Below are positions 10,201 through 24,119 of a DNA stretch of 64,000 nt, in pieces. The stretch spans positions 234,278-298,277 of the forward strand of contig JAVSML010001161.1 in the NCBI GenBank assembly GCA_038503035.1, read 5' to 3'. The notes under the pieces were generated by a model. It was not told the origin of the DNA. It did no database searches and worked only from the letters and a program-made list of their open reading frames with translations. A program made the position numbers and the translations under genes. Source of the stretch: Crocodylus rhombifer (lineage: Eukaryota; Chordata; Crocodylia; Crocodylidae). Every line of letters begins with the position of its first letter. The first letter of the stretch is position 1.

Positions 10201-13200
10201 TTGACTGTCATTTCTTTGTTTGTATTGCAATAATGTTTGAATGTTGCATCCAAACAATTCCAGAACTTTAAGAAATGTTCTAGATAATGGGCAAAGCCCT
10301 AACGGTTTAGGTAAAAATGGGAGAAATGAAAAGGGAAAAAATGGGGGTGTGTCATGGAGGGTAATCTGAGGAGTGGAACATGGGGTAGAAGACACAGAAC
10401 TCTTGCCAAGGGTTGGAAGATATTGCAGGAATTACTGGAGGAAGACAGGATTGTGGGGAAGAATGGAGGAAAGCAGGTAGTGTTTGGTGTGTGTAATGTG
10501 CTCTGCCTGCAGATGTAGCAATTCTTTGGTGACTCCTAACTTTGGCATGCTAGCTGTGCTGCTCTTCGTTCTTTAAACGGGGATACTGTCACAGCATAGT
10601 AGGTATTTGATTATCTCTAGTCAAAAAGTGCATGATATTTTTGTTCCACAAAATTCTCTTCTGCTAACTGCTAAAGAAATGCAGTCTCTTCTCCAAACTT
10701 GTCATTGTTTGTTATTAAAGAGGTTTAAAACCTGTTCTTGGGTGGGCAGAGGTCAGTATATGTTACTATCCAATTCTCCACTCCTCTGGTGTTACTTGCT
10801 GGAGAGGGTGGATCAGCAAACAAACTACTGCACTTGGAATAAAAAAAAAAAGGATATATTTGATTTCTCTGTACCCTCTGCCCTTATATTTTCAGCAAGT
10901 GAGTTTTTTGTTAACTTTGTAAAATAGCCATAGTTATGATCATAACCTGTGCTTGGTTACATTCTTGTTTTAGCAGTCCTTCTCCTCCCTTCCCACTCCC
11001 CCCTCTGAGACTATTTTAATATAGTGTACTATTTTAATATAGTGTTGTACAGTATTTTCTTATGAGATGCAGACACAATAGGGCTTTCTCTGTATGTGTT
11101 AGGTCTCTGCCAGGTTTTCAGCTAAAATAGTGATCTTAAAATTTCTTTTCTTTCTTTGTTGCAATGCAAAAAATATTTTAACTGAGATTAGAAATATTTG
11201 GACTTCCCTACAAATCTGTGAGACTCAGTTATTTTATGTTGCCTTTGAGCTGGATAGGTATGTTACAGTTTCTTTTGCCTAACAATAGATATCTTTTTTG
11301 TGGCTGTTGTTATGTTCCTGTGTACAGGCCTTGAATTGTGCAGACACTTTGTTCTAGGATATGACTTCTATATTGCTATTCAAGTGTGGCATTTCTCTCA
11401 AAATGCTTAAAAAAAATAAGTCAAACACTGAGATTCATCCGTTTTAGGAAGCTGAAGGGCAGAGTGATTAATTTTGCTCAAAGTTGCACAAGAAATTTTT
11501 GTGGCAGGGTCCTTACTCTGAGAAGCAGAAAAAAATTGAATGGTTCTTCATGTGATTTGGTTTGTTTTTTGTTTTTTCTCCTCTTGAATGGATCCAGAGC
11601 TCTCTAATGGTGGTAACTTTAGGATCACATCTGAAGAAAGCTATTTGTGCTTATCCAGTACCATTCACTGAAAACCATGCAGGTTTTCTGAAGTGCACAG
11701 GCTTCTGGTTCTTTACTTGTTTGATAGACAAACTACTTGACAAACCTTGGAAAATCCCTTTAGTGAAACATAAGGAATTTTCTTGGGATTGTTGACTCTA
11801 GGCTGGCTGGTTGTCATGCTATGTACAAAGAAGTGTGTGTGTGTGTGAACTACAAAGAAACTCAAAAGGAGCCTTTTAACTTTTGTGTTATGCTTAGAGG
11901 AGCTATGAGTATCAGCAGAAGAAAGCACTTAACTCATTCTGAAGGTGAGAAAAATCACAAAGGCAGTCATGAAGTTGTAAAGTTTTGGAAACCATCTTGT
12001 AGGATCTAGTTTTTGCAAAGGGAGAGTAGTGGACGTGTGCTAGCTTTCTTGTTTTCTTTGTTTCTTTCCCGGAAGTCAGACAGGAATTCTGGAGAGAGCC
12101 TTCATGTTTGGTAGAGCACTTCTCTGAAATACTGAGTTTTGAAGCAGAAATCTGGAGCATCAACCTTATACGATTTTGAAGCCTGATAGCATCCAATGAA
12201 GTAGGTTGTTGCCTACAAAAATTTTTGCCTCTTGGAACAGGCTACTCTAAAGTACCACCTTGCTGTATCTTCTGCCTGATTTCAGAACATCATGGCTAAC
12301 CACTTTGGAGTCTGGAGAGTAATAGTTGGCTTCATACCAGACTGTTGTTAACTATTTGAATTGTAGAAATGCTAAGGAGCCCAATTCATTAGGCAGCTCT
12401 CCACTGTGCTTTGTGTTTTTACAGCTGTAGAACGACTTTACCAACTATTTTGTTGGTCCATTGCAAGATGCAGCTCCAGAATCCTTGCCTCAATTTTTGT
12501 CCTTGATCAAGTTTGTTTGTGAAAAGTTTATTTCCCTCAGGGCAGCCAACTATAAAACTGAACTTTAAAGTTTTTGTATTGATACTGCACCTTAATTCCT
12601 TTTCTGAGACAAAATTTTAATTCAGGCCCATCTTTGTAATGCCTCTTCTCTCTTTAAATTCTGTAAAGTCATTCAATAGCACCGAGTGTGCTGTCTTGTC
12701 TTTTAATGGAACTTGAGCAATATAGGATAATTTAGTAATGAATAAATATCCCATGAGGCTCTTTAACTGCCTGAGCACGGCTAGCTTGAGGCTGGAAAGC
12801 TACACTTGGGTCCTTGTTCAGCCTGGGGATCAGTCATGCTTTCTATATGTGATAGTTAAGCCAAAAAAGGTCACCAGCAGTTATCACTGAGGAGGTCCAG
12901 GTAATGATTAATAGTGTTAGATGTCAAAGACTAAACGGATATTAACCCCTCCCTACCCCTGTTTGATAGCTGTCTAATTGACTTCTGTCAGTTGAGTTGC
13001 TTGGAGAATAATACCTGGTCCTTCTCATGCTTTATTTGGGTGTGGGAGCTAAAGAAGATGAGTTATGCACACTTGGAGTGCATCTCTAACTTTACAGTTA
13101 TGAAACTGCTTGTTTCATCTTGTAGGCAATTTATAAATATAGTACTTCTCTTAAAATGCACTTTTTTAGAATTGGCTTTTCATTATACCTATTTGTTACA

Positions 13201-14946
13201 GTGTCATCCTGTTTTGTCAATTGATGCAGTATTTATCTGTTAGTTTGACTTTTTGTTTGCTTTCTTAATAGTGTATGAAACCCCCTGTTAGTGATAAATC
13301 TTAATTAAATGCAACTGATTTTTATCGTGCATGTTGTCAAATTCAGTAACAGGTATGCAGCTATGTTGAACAGGAGACTTTGGGATATGCCTTGTGTTTA
13401 CTTGAGTCAAATAGCATGCAGAATCATGTTGCTTGATCGGCTGGGAACTGGTTTCCTTGTGAGAAATTCAGAATGTCTAATCTAAGCAGTTTTTTCAAGA
13501 ATAGTTATATTAAAAAGGTACCTATTGAATGAAATCTCAACTTCAAGTATAAATGATTGCAACATCTTTTTAATTCATTATGCTTAGCAGTTCAGGATTT
13601 TCTAAATGCTTTGATTGCTTGGCTTGTGGGGCAATAATCACTCCGACTCGGCTTTATTGAAATTATATCTTTTGATTTGTTCCACCCCCACCTGAGCTGT
13701 ATGGTGACACTGATATTTTGGATTTCGTACTGGAAAGCACTTTAATAATACACTTAAACAAGCTTTAATGAACAAATATCCAACTAATGCTAGCAACAAA
13801 ATGTTAAAGCTATCAGTTTGACTAATACTTCATGTAAGGTCTTACTAAAATGATATGTAACTTCTTTTTGTTTCATTGAAGCTGCCTTGTATTGAAGCAT
13901 TTAAAAATGTTTGTATTTTTTTAAATGTGCCAATACAATGCAGAGTACAAGAGAAAAAATTTTCTTGGAAAAAACATTTCATTCCAAGAAAATAGAATAT
14001 ATATTCCATAATTACTGAAGCTCTTACAATGATTCATATACTCAAAATACCTTTAGGATAACATCATGATTCATGTAATTAGCAGGTTCAAACCTTATAA
14101 ATTGTCTTTCTCTCTGGAATTCTTAGCGATGGACTCAGGTACTAGGATTCTAGAGGCTGTTGGGGTTAAAATCTGAAGTACTTGCACAGTTCCTGTATTC
14201 CAAATATGTCTCTAAGACTTGTGGCTACAGATAAGTAACCTGTGAATTGCTTGGCTTGTTAATGCCTAGAACAATAACAAAATGATGTGGACGTTTACAT
14301 TACAAATGCACATTTAATTCCCTTGTTTACATCCAGTCCAGAGATTTTCTGTTTATTTTGAATTGCAGCAATTAATTTATTAACATGAGGAAAGTAGCTA
14401 AATTAAAGCTGAAAACAAAAGTCAGCTTAATCCCTGCATTAGAATACAAGGAATAAATCTAAAAAATATGGACATGTCTTTAAACAAAATTAATAATTAA
14501 AATGGAAGTAGCTGCCTTATCTGTAGGCAAATGCAGGACCAGTCTGAATTCAGGCGATGCAGACTTTTGAATTTGTTAGAGGCAAATTCTGTTTTTGGTT
14601 AAGAGTGTTTGACAAGCAAACCTATTCTGCAACAGCTTTGGGAAGTCTTCACCTCTAATTCCAATATGGAGATGCATTTCCTTTATCTTCTCTTATTTAC
14701 TAGGAAGAGGTGGAGCCTGAACTAGTGGCATATTATCAGCTGCTAGGGACAAACCCACAGCATTAACTGTAGTGGAACAGTGATTATAATTAAAAGCTGA
14801 AGTATAGTACAGGCACAAGTGCATCACAGTAAAAGAAAAGGAATAGGATTGAGTTGCATGGTGCTTGCCATTATCCAAATTGTTTCTGTTTTTCTTAAGA
14901 GCTCTTGAGAAGATCAAGCCTCACTGGCCTCTGTGAGGCCATTTGG

Positions 14947-14996
14947 TATAGATATATCTATAGATATCTCTATAGATCTCTGTCTATATATATCTT
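14947..14996. repeat. AT-rich simple repeat (TATAGATATC-like)
   Basis: Alternating TATAGATATATC units forming short palindromes, with no coding content. Confidence 0.7.
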
Positions 14997-17262
14997 CCTT
15001 GTCACTTTTTTTTTTTTTAAGCTGATACTTGTTTTAATGAAATATAGTGGCAACGTGCCAAAGTGCTTGTGTGCTTTTTTGTAAACAAGTCAGCTTGTGT
15101 TGGTTTGTGAAGTGGTCTTATTTTTTTATCTCAATATTTGGTTGAAGAGTACAGGAAGAAATGTTTTTATAATGTTTAGGTTAAGGGGAAGGCATTTTAA
15201 AAGTGAGGAAGGGATAGACCAGTTAAATGACTGCGGTCTAGGAATCTTCTGTACTGAAGTCCTTCCATTGCAAAGGGAGCTTTGTGTTGTGTTTTAAAAG
15301 CTTCTTTTTAAGGAACAGAAGGTCTTTCTGGGTTCCTGTTTTGTTAATGTGCAAACAGACTAATTTTTAACACTCAAAAAAGCTCACTTCAGTGTGTTGG
15401 AGTGCTGTACCTACTTGATGCATCTCCTTAAAAGAGGCAACAGGACATGTACTTGTATATTATAGTAACAAAAGTGAATATCAGTTTGTCAGAATAAATG
15501 AACAAAACGTGTTTGTTACTAAAAGTAACTTGTATAATTCATAAATGTTTTAGAAAATTTGGGAGAATTGATGCTAAATGGTGAAAGATTTGTGTGGGAC
15601 GCTAAACGTATCAGATGCTGCAGCATGATTAATTGAGTGTGCTCTGATGTGTTCTAATCAGAACATGTCGGAGCAGATGTATAGGCACCGCATGTTGCTT
15701 AACTGTTCATTTCCAGATTTGTTTGGATCTTTTTTTAAAGCTTTGCAATTTTTGTAAGCAAATTGCATGTAAGCTATGCTTCTGAGAGAGATTGTGGCCC
15801 TCATTTGCCTAACAGGTTTAGAAAATGTATGTATGAAGGGTTGGTTTATTTAGGATAAGAATTACTCTCTTAATTGGTGTTGCTGTATTTGTAACCCATT
15901 CAGTCTTAAAACAAACGAGAACTACACTTGTTAAATCCCTTGCTTAAGTATGTCCATATTTAATGCAGAAAGTACATTTAGATATGTGGCTCCACTGTAA
16001 TCTTTCCTTTTTTTTTATTAAAACATAAAATTGCTGCTACCTCTAAGCTGTGGCTTTCTAGATTCAACGTTGATCTGATTATCCCACTGACAAGGTCAGA
16101 ATGTTAGAGCTATAATGACTTATTTTCATAGATGATGATGGAGTTGCTATTCCCTCAGAAGCTTACACACGGTAACTAAGCTGCTACAGCCCTGTACTAC
16201 AGAGGTTCATAGGGCTTGTCCATCTTGCCAAAGCTATTTTGCCATTCCTGCAGGAACATTGTGTGACGAGGTGGAGATGGAATGCAAAGACCAATAAATC
16301 TGAAGGTGGAAGGTACATTAAGAGAAAATAGTCAGTAAATTGCCATGTTAGAAAAACAGTCTGCATGAAGAGGTTTTCATTTAGTACAGTATTTGGCTTT
16401 CAAAGGGCATTGTAGCTTTGTGTAAGGTTTTTCTGGACTTGGATGATATTAACTGGCTTTAGAGAGACATTTAAAAAAGAAAAATAGCTCTTACTAATTT
16501 TAATTGTTTATCAGAATGTTATACGTCTGAAAATGAAGCGTTTTGAATCTATTTGCATACTTTTGTGCAGATCCTACAACCTTGTAGACTCCTTGTCAAA
16601 CAAGTATTGAGATTTACAAGAAATCCAGCTTTGGATACTTAGTGAAATAGAACCTATGTGAATTAAGAAACTTGTCAGTTCTCAAAGATGGAGCCAGTTG
16701 GCAACAGCATGCGATGTGAGGAAACTTGTTCATATTGAGTGCAATGTTTTGTATTTCACAACAAAAAATATTAGGACTTGTTTATAGTGCAGCTGTTTGT
16801 TTAAAGCTGATCTGTAAGACCTAAAATTGTTTAAAATTGATCTTTTGGTGTCCTTTTTAAGTGGTTATTTCTTTCATTACAACTTCCAATGTTTATCTTT
16901 TTGTTAGTTGTTTGAGTTTCGTACAGATGAAGACTAGATTTTAATGACCATGCTCTTTAGATGATGGAAAATGGGGAAACTACACGTTGTTTATTATTGT
17001 AGTTTTGCTACCTTTTTATAAGAAAATTAGTTAACAGCCCTTTCTCTAGAAAACTGCAGTCACCGAGTATTACATATTTGCATTTATAGATTTTGTGCAA
17101 CTGAGTAAAGGTTAGCTATTATACAATTACTGTTGTCTTGGTGGGACACTTTTTCCTTGTTGGTTTGTGTCTTTGTTTTTGCTACAATTCAGAATTTGTA
17201 CCTTGGTGTAAATACACTCTTGTTCCTGTGGCTCCCATCCTGTCCTTCCCTTTTCTGTAGAC

Positions 17263-17508
17263 CAGTGGTTCTCAACCTTTTCAGGCTCAAGGTGCCCCCT
17301 TGGAAAGCACCAGCTCTTAGCTTTTGCTTGTTTTTTGACTAGAAAAGTAATAGAGCAGTTCTGAGATTGCAAAGACCACAATTGGGTTGGACTGTTTTTG
17401 CCACTTGGGATTTCTGTTTGAAATTTATGGATTTGTGTTGTGAATCAGTAGTTGTTCACACACTTTAATGGTGCTAATATTGTACTACGGCCCTTGGCAC
17501 TGTTAAAC
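17263..17508 (+). mobile_element. hAT MITE, CAGTGGTTCTCAACC family (copy 1)
   Basis: Begins CAGTGGTTCTCAACCTTTT, a classic Charlie-type hAT terminus. The body (AAGGTGCCCCCTTGGAAAG...) matches the elements at 31976 and 42692. The right end is eroded, so the end coordinate is approximate. Confidence 0.72.
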
Positions 17509-18944
17509 AGATCTCAGGTTGACACTGGGTGAGCAGTTGGCTAGAGGTGGGGAAAATAAGTAAAGGAGAACAGTTTTTATGCATGGTTTTGTTCTTGTAC
17601 CACATGGGAGTTGAGTTTGCTTCCTCCCTCCCGTCCATTCCCCGGGCTGTACCTGGACTTTGCTGCTGCTACACATCCCAAATTGGACTCCATACATTGG
17701 GGATTTTGGCAGTGAGTACTCTCCTTGCATTCAGGCCTCTCCAGGAACCACATGCCTTATCTTTGACACCCCTGCTATACCAGTTTCTGTATTAGATTGC
17801 AGCTGGTTTCTCCATGAACGCAGGATGCTAGTGAAATTTTGTTAAAAGTCTATCATGGCTTGTTTTGCTCAGTTCCTCAGTCTGATAGTTGCTTTTCACC
17901 ATTAATTTTGAATTTCATTTATTTTATTGATTTGTTTTTCTGAAGGTGACAGTAGTTTTGACCATCTGCTCAAAAGCTGTAGAAGAGCTAGTTGTCTAGA
18001 AGCCTAGTGTAAGACCACCTTGATGAACTAAAATTTCTGTACTAGTGTGAGAATGCATTACTAGCAAAGTTCTCTTGGATTGAGTTTTCTTAGTTCTCTT
18101 ATATCTGAGCAGACAGTATCAGGGATTGCATACAATTGATGGATATATAAGCCAGCAAAAATTTGTAGTCTTAAAACAGTTGCCATCTTGTTTCTAAGTA
18201 AAGACTTGATTAGAATCTTGAATATCCACAAATTGTTTTGAACTATAGAGTGTCTTTTGGTAATGTAACTTAAAGCCATTGGGGAACTGGTTTAATTTTA
18301 TATTTGGGTGATTGTTCATTTCTCTCTTGATTATCAAAAGATATTTAGGACATTGTTTTAAACTTCAGCTAATTCTTGGATTTCTACAACTGTTAAAGCA
18401 GCATGGCAACTATCTTTTTTTCTTTTTTGTTTTTTGTTTTTTTGCTGTTGCTTTTTGCAAGATGGCTGCTACCAAGAGTCATCGCACTCCTGACTTTATG
18501 GTATATGCTTTCATTTTTGTGTTTTAAGAATGTTTATTTTAACAAAAAAATTAAAATTTATCATAAGTGAAAAATTGATGGTTTGGAGTAACAACCATGT
18601 AACTTTTTGCTCTAAAATTTTTTTTTTTTTTTTTTTTTAAATTCTCTGCTTCATTTTTCTTAATGCATGCTACTTTTTTATGCTTATGAGAAAACATTAC
18701 ATGTAACATGACTTGTTTAATTGTCTTGACATTCCTTCTGTGAGAACATGGTAAATACGGATACAGGCAAACACTTCCAGAGTGGATTTCAGGAAGCTGA
18801 CATTGTTTGCTTTTGCTTATCCCTTTATTTGTTTTAATATCATACACATCATTAGATGAATAATTAACTATTAATTACATTGGGTATAATAGTTTAATTT
18901 TTTCTTTTAAGGGGAACTATAAAACAAAATTCAATCACTCTGAA

Positions 18945-21535
18945 AAATAACAGAGACTTGGTGGGAAAGAGCTTTAGTCATGTGAGCTGTCATAGATGGG
19001 TATAAACTGCTCAAGAAGGACAGGCGGTGGGGGGAGAAGAGGAAGAGGAGCTGCACTTTATGTAAAAGAGCAATATGTTTGCTCAGAGCTCCAGTATGAA
19101 GCTAGAGATGGGTCTGTTGAAAGTCTCTGGGTTAGGGTCAGAGGGGAGAGCAACAAGGTGTCGTGGTACCAGTCTGCTATAGACCACCAGACCAGGAAGA
19201 TGTGGTAAATGAGGCTTTATCCAAGCAGTTAGCAGAAGCTTCCCGATCACAGGCCCTGGTTCTCATGGGGGACTTCAGTCACCCTGACATCTGCTGGGAG
19301 GACAATACAGCAGTGCACAGGTAATTCAGGAAGCTTTTGAAGTGTTGGGGATGACTTCCTGGTGCAAGTGCTAGAGTGGCCAGTGAGGGACCAAGCTCTT
19401 CTTGACCTGCTGGTCACAAACAGGAAAGAACTGGTGGGGGATGTAGTAGTGGATGGCAACTTGGGAAGCAGCAACAATGAGATGATTGAGTTCAGGGTCC
19501 TGAGGAAAGGAAGAAAGGAGAGCAGCAAAGTAAGGACCCTAGACTTCAGAAAAGCAAAGTTTGACTCACTCAGGGAACTGATGGACAGGATCCCCTGGGA
19601 GGCTAGTCTGAAGGGGGAGGGGAGTCCAAAAGAGTATGTTAAAGGAACCTTATTGAGGTGCAACAAAACATCCCAATGTATGGGAAGACTAGCAAGTATG
19701 GCAGAAAACCAGCTTGGATTAGCAGAGAATTCTTCAGTAGGCTAAAAGTAAAAAAGAAGCTTATAAGAATTGGGAACTTGGATAAACAATGAGGGAGGAG
19801 TACAGGAGTATTGCTTGGGCTTGCAGGGATGAACCCAGGAAGGCCAAAGTACAACTGGAATAGCAGCCAGCAAGGGATGCTAAGGGTTTCTACAAGTGTG
19901 TCAGCAACAAGAGGAGTGCCAGGTCAAGTCTGGGTCCTTTGCTTACATGGGGGAGGCAACCTAGTGACGGAGGATTCAGAAAAGGCTGAAGTACTTGATG
20001 CTTTGTTGCCTCAGTCTTCGTGGGCAAAATCAGCTCAGACTACTGCATCTGGCAGCACAGTTTGGGGAACAGGTAAGCAGCCAGCAGTGGTGAAAGAACT
20101 GGTTGGGAACTGTTTAGAAAAGCTGGATATGTCCAAGTTCATAGGGGGCTGGATGGCATGCACCTGAGGTTGCTGAGGGAGTTGGCCGATGTGATTGCAG
20201 AACTGCTGGCCATCATCTTTGAAAACTCATGGTGATCAGGATTGGTCCCAAATAATTGGAAAAGGGCAAATCTACTGCCCATCTTTGAGAGAGAAGAAGG
20301 AGGATCCAGGGAACTACAGACTGGGCAGCCTCAACCAGTCCCTGGAAAAATCATGGACCAGGTCCTCATGGAATCCATTTCTAACCACTTGGAGGAGAAG
20401 GTGATAAGGAACAGCGAACATGGATTCACCAAGGGCAAGCCATGCCTGACCAACCTCATTGCCTTCTTTGAGATGACTGGCTCTGGATGCAGGGAGAGCA
20501 GTGGATGTGATGTACCTTGACTTGACCAAGGCTTTTGATATGGTCTCCCACACTGCTCTTGCAAGAAAGCTAAGAAAATATGGGTTAGATGAATGTACTA
20601 TAAGGCTTATGAAAAATTGACTGGGTCATCAGGCTCAGAGGGTAGTAGTCAATGGCTCACTGTCTAGTTGGCAGCTGGTATCCAGCGGAGTGTCCCAAGG
20701 GTCCATTCTGGGACCAGGTTTGCTCAGTATCTTCATCAATGACTTCGAAAATGGCATAGAGTGCACCCACAGTAGATTTACAGATCACACCAAGCTGGGG
20801 GAGTCTGGATGTAGGGCTATGATTCAGAGAGATCTAGACAAATTGGGGGATTGGACTAAAATAAATCTTGTGAGGTTCAATAAAGACAAGGGCAAAGTCC
20901 TGCAACAATCCTATGTACCGGTATAAGCTCTGCAGAAAAGGACCTGAGGTTACAGTGGATAATAAGCTGAATATGAGCTCATTGTGTGTCCTTGTTTCCA
21001 AGAAGGCAAATGGCATACTGGACTGCATTGGTTGGAGTGTTGCCATCAAAGCAAGTGATTATTCCCCTCTATTCAGCACTGGTGAGTCCACAAGCAGAAC
21101 AAGGAACAACAGTTTGAAGCTGCAGCAAGGGAAGTTTAGGTTAGATATTAGGAAAAACTCTCACTAGGAGGGTAGTAAAACATTGAACAGGTTACCCAGA
21201 GAGGTGGTGGGATCTCCATCCTTGGAGGTTAAGAGCTGGCTAGACCGTGGTGGGCAAAATGCTGCCCGTGGGCTGAACATGGCCTGCCAAGCCATTCTGT
21301 CCAGCCCACGGGGCCGCTAAAAATTTTAGAAAGTTAATCTGCCCTGGGCTGTCTGACATGCGGTCCTCGATGGCTTGCCAAAACTCAGTAAGCAGCCCTC
21401 TGCCTGAAGTAATTGCCTGCCCCTGGGCTAGACCAAGCCTTGGCTGACATGATCTAGTTGGGGATGGTCCTGCTTTGAGCAAGGCTTGGACTAGATGACC
21501 TCCTGAGGTCCCTTCTAACCCTATTTTTTTAAATG
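18945..21535 (+). mobile_element. CR1 LINE, near-complete ORF2 region, decayed
   Basis: The longest CR1 copy in the window. The endonuclease domain is at about 18990-19700, with GAALYVKEQY, ALVLMGDFSHPDICWED and DQALLDLLVTNRKEL. The reverse transcriptase is at about 20250-20950, with KAFDMVSH, SQGSILGPGL and FTDHTKLGES. FTDH stands where an active copy has FADD, so the catalytic box is lost. The 3' tail ends near 21520 with GACTAGATGACCTCCTGAGG and TCCCTTCTAACCCT. Several frameshifts and stops. A hAT MITE interrupts it at 21246-21425. Confidence 0.94.
21246..21425. mobile_element. hAT-like MITE, short form (family A), perfect 8-bp target duplication
   Basis: A 180-bp element with ends CGTGGTGGGCAAAATGC and AATTGCCTGCCCCTG. 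It is flanked by GGCTAGAC at 21238-21245 and again at 21426-21433. The CR1 copy at about 2957 has the unoccupied site (CCTGGCTAGACCAAGCC), which confirms both boundaries. It is an internally deleted relative of the 750-bp element at 2028-2777. Confidence 0.92.
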
Positions 21536-22989
21536 ATTCTATGCTGAATTGCGCAGCTAACCTGTCAAAAAGGCATTCTGAGTGTTAGGACAAACAGTGA
21601 CAAGATAGTATTTGCATGTATGTTTGCACAGATTCTGATTCTCATGCTTGCTCATGCTATGCTGTATATCCTACTCCTTACCTTTTAGAGCTACTAGCAA
21701 AGTGCACCTGGGAGGAGGGGTTATGTGATTTGGTCTTCACTTGGCAAATTCATAAAATAAAATAACGCCCTCCCTCCCTCCCCACCCCTTCTCTTCTAAA
21801 CCTGCAGTAAATTTCAAACTGCCAGCTGCTTTATCATCATTACAGCCTGTCTGAGATGGGTGAAGTGATTCTGATGTTATCAGCACCATGCATGGTCAAA
21901 AATAGCATTGACAAGTGTGCTGAATGCCCCTTTCTAGCTTTGTTATGGATATGCAGTTAGGAGTGCCACAATACATGGACTTTTGCAGTTTGTTTTCTAT
22001 TGCAGTCCAGCATTATCATAGCTGAATAAATTTGCAGTAGTCTGAACAGGAAGAGGGATAAGTAATGCATCACTTGGATTATAAACTAATTCAACATTAT
22101 TATTATTTTTTTAAATAGGTGAGTCCAATCAGGTACCTTTTGATCTCTGTCTCTGTCTATTTGAACACCCTAAACTTCTGAGCAGTTTTCATAATATGGC
22201 CTAAAAAGAAGAAAATATTTTCCAGAACTAGGTTTTCTGTTTTGCCATATGAAATATTTTTTTCTCATCCTTAGCTGTTGTAATGGACCCTAGATAGGCC
22301 AGTTTTAGTCGAGAGTTACTGATGTTTTTTTAGACATAAAATATAACTGTATTTGAAGTGCAGCATTTTGCTAATTCTTTGTGCCTGAATGTGAATTGTA
22401 TAGTCCTTGTTACGAGAAGGCTGCCAGTATACAGATCTAAACTTAAAAAATCGTAAGTTATGAGGCTTTCCGGTAATAGTGTTTCTGAGTATGGAATTTA
22501 CTTGATCAGTATTGTTGTCTCATATGAGATCCATGAGTTAAAGCACACGGTAATTTAAAGCATGGCTTTCAGAGGTGCTGGATATCCAGCTACAAACTGA
22601 GGAGCTCATGTTTCAGAGGCACAACATCTGTGAGAATCTTTCAGGCATTTGACATTGTCAGTATGGAAGAAATTATCATTTAACTTCGCTCCCTTAAATT
22701 AATGTAAAACAGCTTTTCTGTAACAGTACAAATAGAATACATACTGTTGTTTAAAATAAATGTTAAAGTAACAGTTACTTAGGTGTCTTGCATAATTCCT
22801 AGTTTTGTAATTTTTTGAATAACAGGTTTCTCCCAAACTCATGCCATCCTGCATTCCTTATTCACTTCACATGTTGACTGGACGTTGTTTTATTTATCAT
22901 GGGACATAAAGTCCTAGTTTTAAGTTTAGTAGCAGATAACTGCAGTACAAACTTGGCCACTTGTTACTTTTATACATATACTACAGCAT

Positions 22990-23105
22990 GAAGGCAAGGT
23001 TCTTTGGGTAGATATGGTATCTTTTATTAGACCAACTGAGTAGTTGGAAAAAAGTTCTTAGCAAGCTTTTGGGCACAGTCACCCTTCTTCAGGTATAGGG
23101 AGTCT
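22990..23105 (-). repeat. Reptile interspersed-repeat terminal motif (family K, minus orientation)
   Basis: On the minus strand it reads CTGAAGAAGGGTGACTGTGC, an AAGCTTGC word, TTTTTTCCAACTACTCAGTT, GGTCTAATAAAAGATACC and CCCAAAGAACC, in the same order as the copy at 59265-59360. It is a known kind of widespread reptile element end. I cannot assign it with certainty; Penelope-like or LINE/SINE tail are both possible. Confidence 0.6.
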
Positions 23106-23119
23106 TGGCTGGTCTGAGA

Positions 23120-24119
23120 CTCCAAGGAATGAGAGAAGCTAAAAGTATGGCAGGATGTCAGTGAGAATGTAATGAATACATGCATAGATTAGAAGATGAG
23201 TCCGTCCCTCACTTTAACGTGGGGGTGGGGCAGGGAAAGCCCCTGGCCTTAGTTGAACAAGAGGCGGTTGGGGATGGGGACAGGTACAGGCAGCTGCTGT
23301 GGACCTGGAGGTGGAGCCTTGTCCTCGGCCCCAGCACCCAGTTTCCTTCCTCTCCCCATGCCACTTCTCCCTCTGCCCCTTTGCTTCAGCACTCCTCCTT
23401 ACCTTTGTTCCCTGCTGCAGCCTGGGGCCTGGAGCATGGCTCCTGTCCAGCCCTGTAGCAGTGATGTGGAGCTGACACAGCTGTTCCAGTCTGGTCCCAC
23501 AGCAGTAGCACCGGTTCTAGCTCCCTGCTGTTGCCGTGGGGCTGGCTGGAACAGCAGTGCTGGCTCCTTGTGCCACTGCTTGCTACAGGGCGAGCTGGAT
23601 CCACGTTCCATGCCCCAGACTGCAGCAGGGATGGAGCCTGCTGGTGCAGAGCAAAGGTAAAGACCGGTGTTTAGGGGCAGGCAGGGAGGGAGTGGCCCTC
23701 AGGAGGAGATGGGAGGAACAGGGGTGGGAACCTGAGGCTGCAGGTGGCATAAGCAGTGTGGAGAAAGGAAGAAGGGGCAATATGGGCAGCCTGAAGCTGG
23801 AAGGGGAGGGGAGGGGGGACAGGCAGCAGGAGACAAACTGCCTGCCTCTCTCACTCTGCGGCCCTTGCCTTCACATTGCCTGCCCCATTACTGCCCCCCT
23901 GCCTGCCACCTCCACTGTCTTGTACCACCGGCCCCATTATTTCCCTTATCACCCCCCCCCCCAGTAGTTGTTGGGGGAACAAATTTAAGATGATGCTCCA
24001 ATAATTAGATTCCATACATGGAAAATTATAATAAATTAATACATTTTTTATGTGTAGAACTTAAGTATTGAGAGTTGTCTTGCATTCAGGATTGTCTTGT
24101 ATTTGAGTAAATACGGTAT
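23120..24119. mobile_element. GC-rich interspersed element ending in ...TTTGAGTAAATACGGTAT (family G)
   Basis: GC-rich block (about 23200-23960) followed by a conserved right part containing TCCATACATGGAAAATTAT and ending TGTATTTGAGTAAATACGGT. The same TCCATGTATGGAATC word and terminal sequence recur near 40050 and 49020, and the opposite end near 33865. The left limit is uncertain. Frames of 60-140 codons here look GC-driven and have no recognisable domain. Confidence 0.5.

Noticed and set aside
19362..19745. A 127-codon frame as a possible host gene
   Set aside because: It is CR1 endonuclease-region sequence, contiguous with other decayed CR1 frames.
23180..23967. Frames up to 143 codons, proline/alanine-rich
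   Set aside because: GC-rich repeat interior; frames conflict on both strands.
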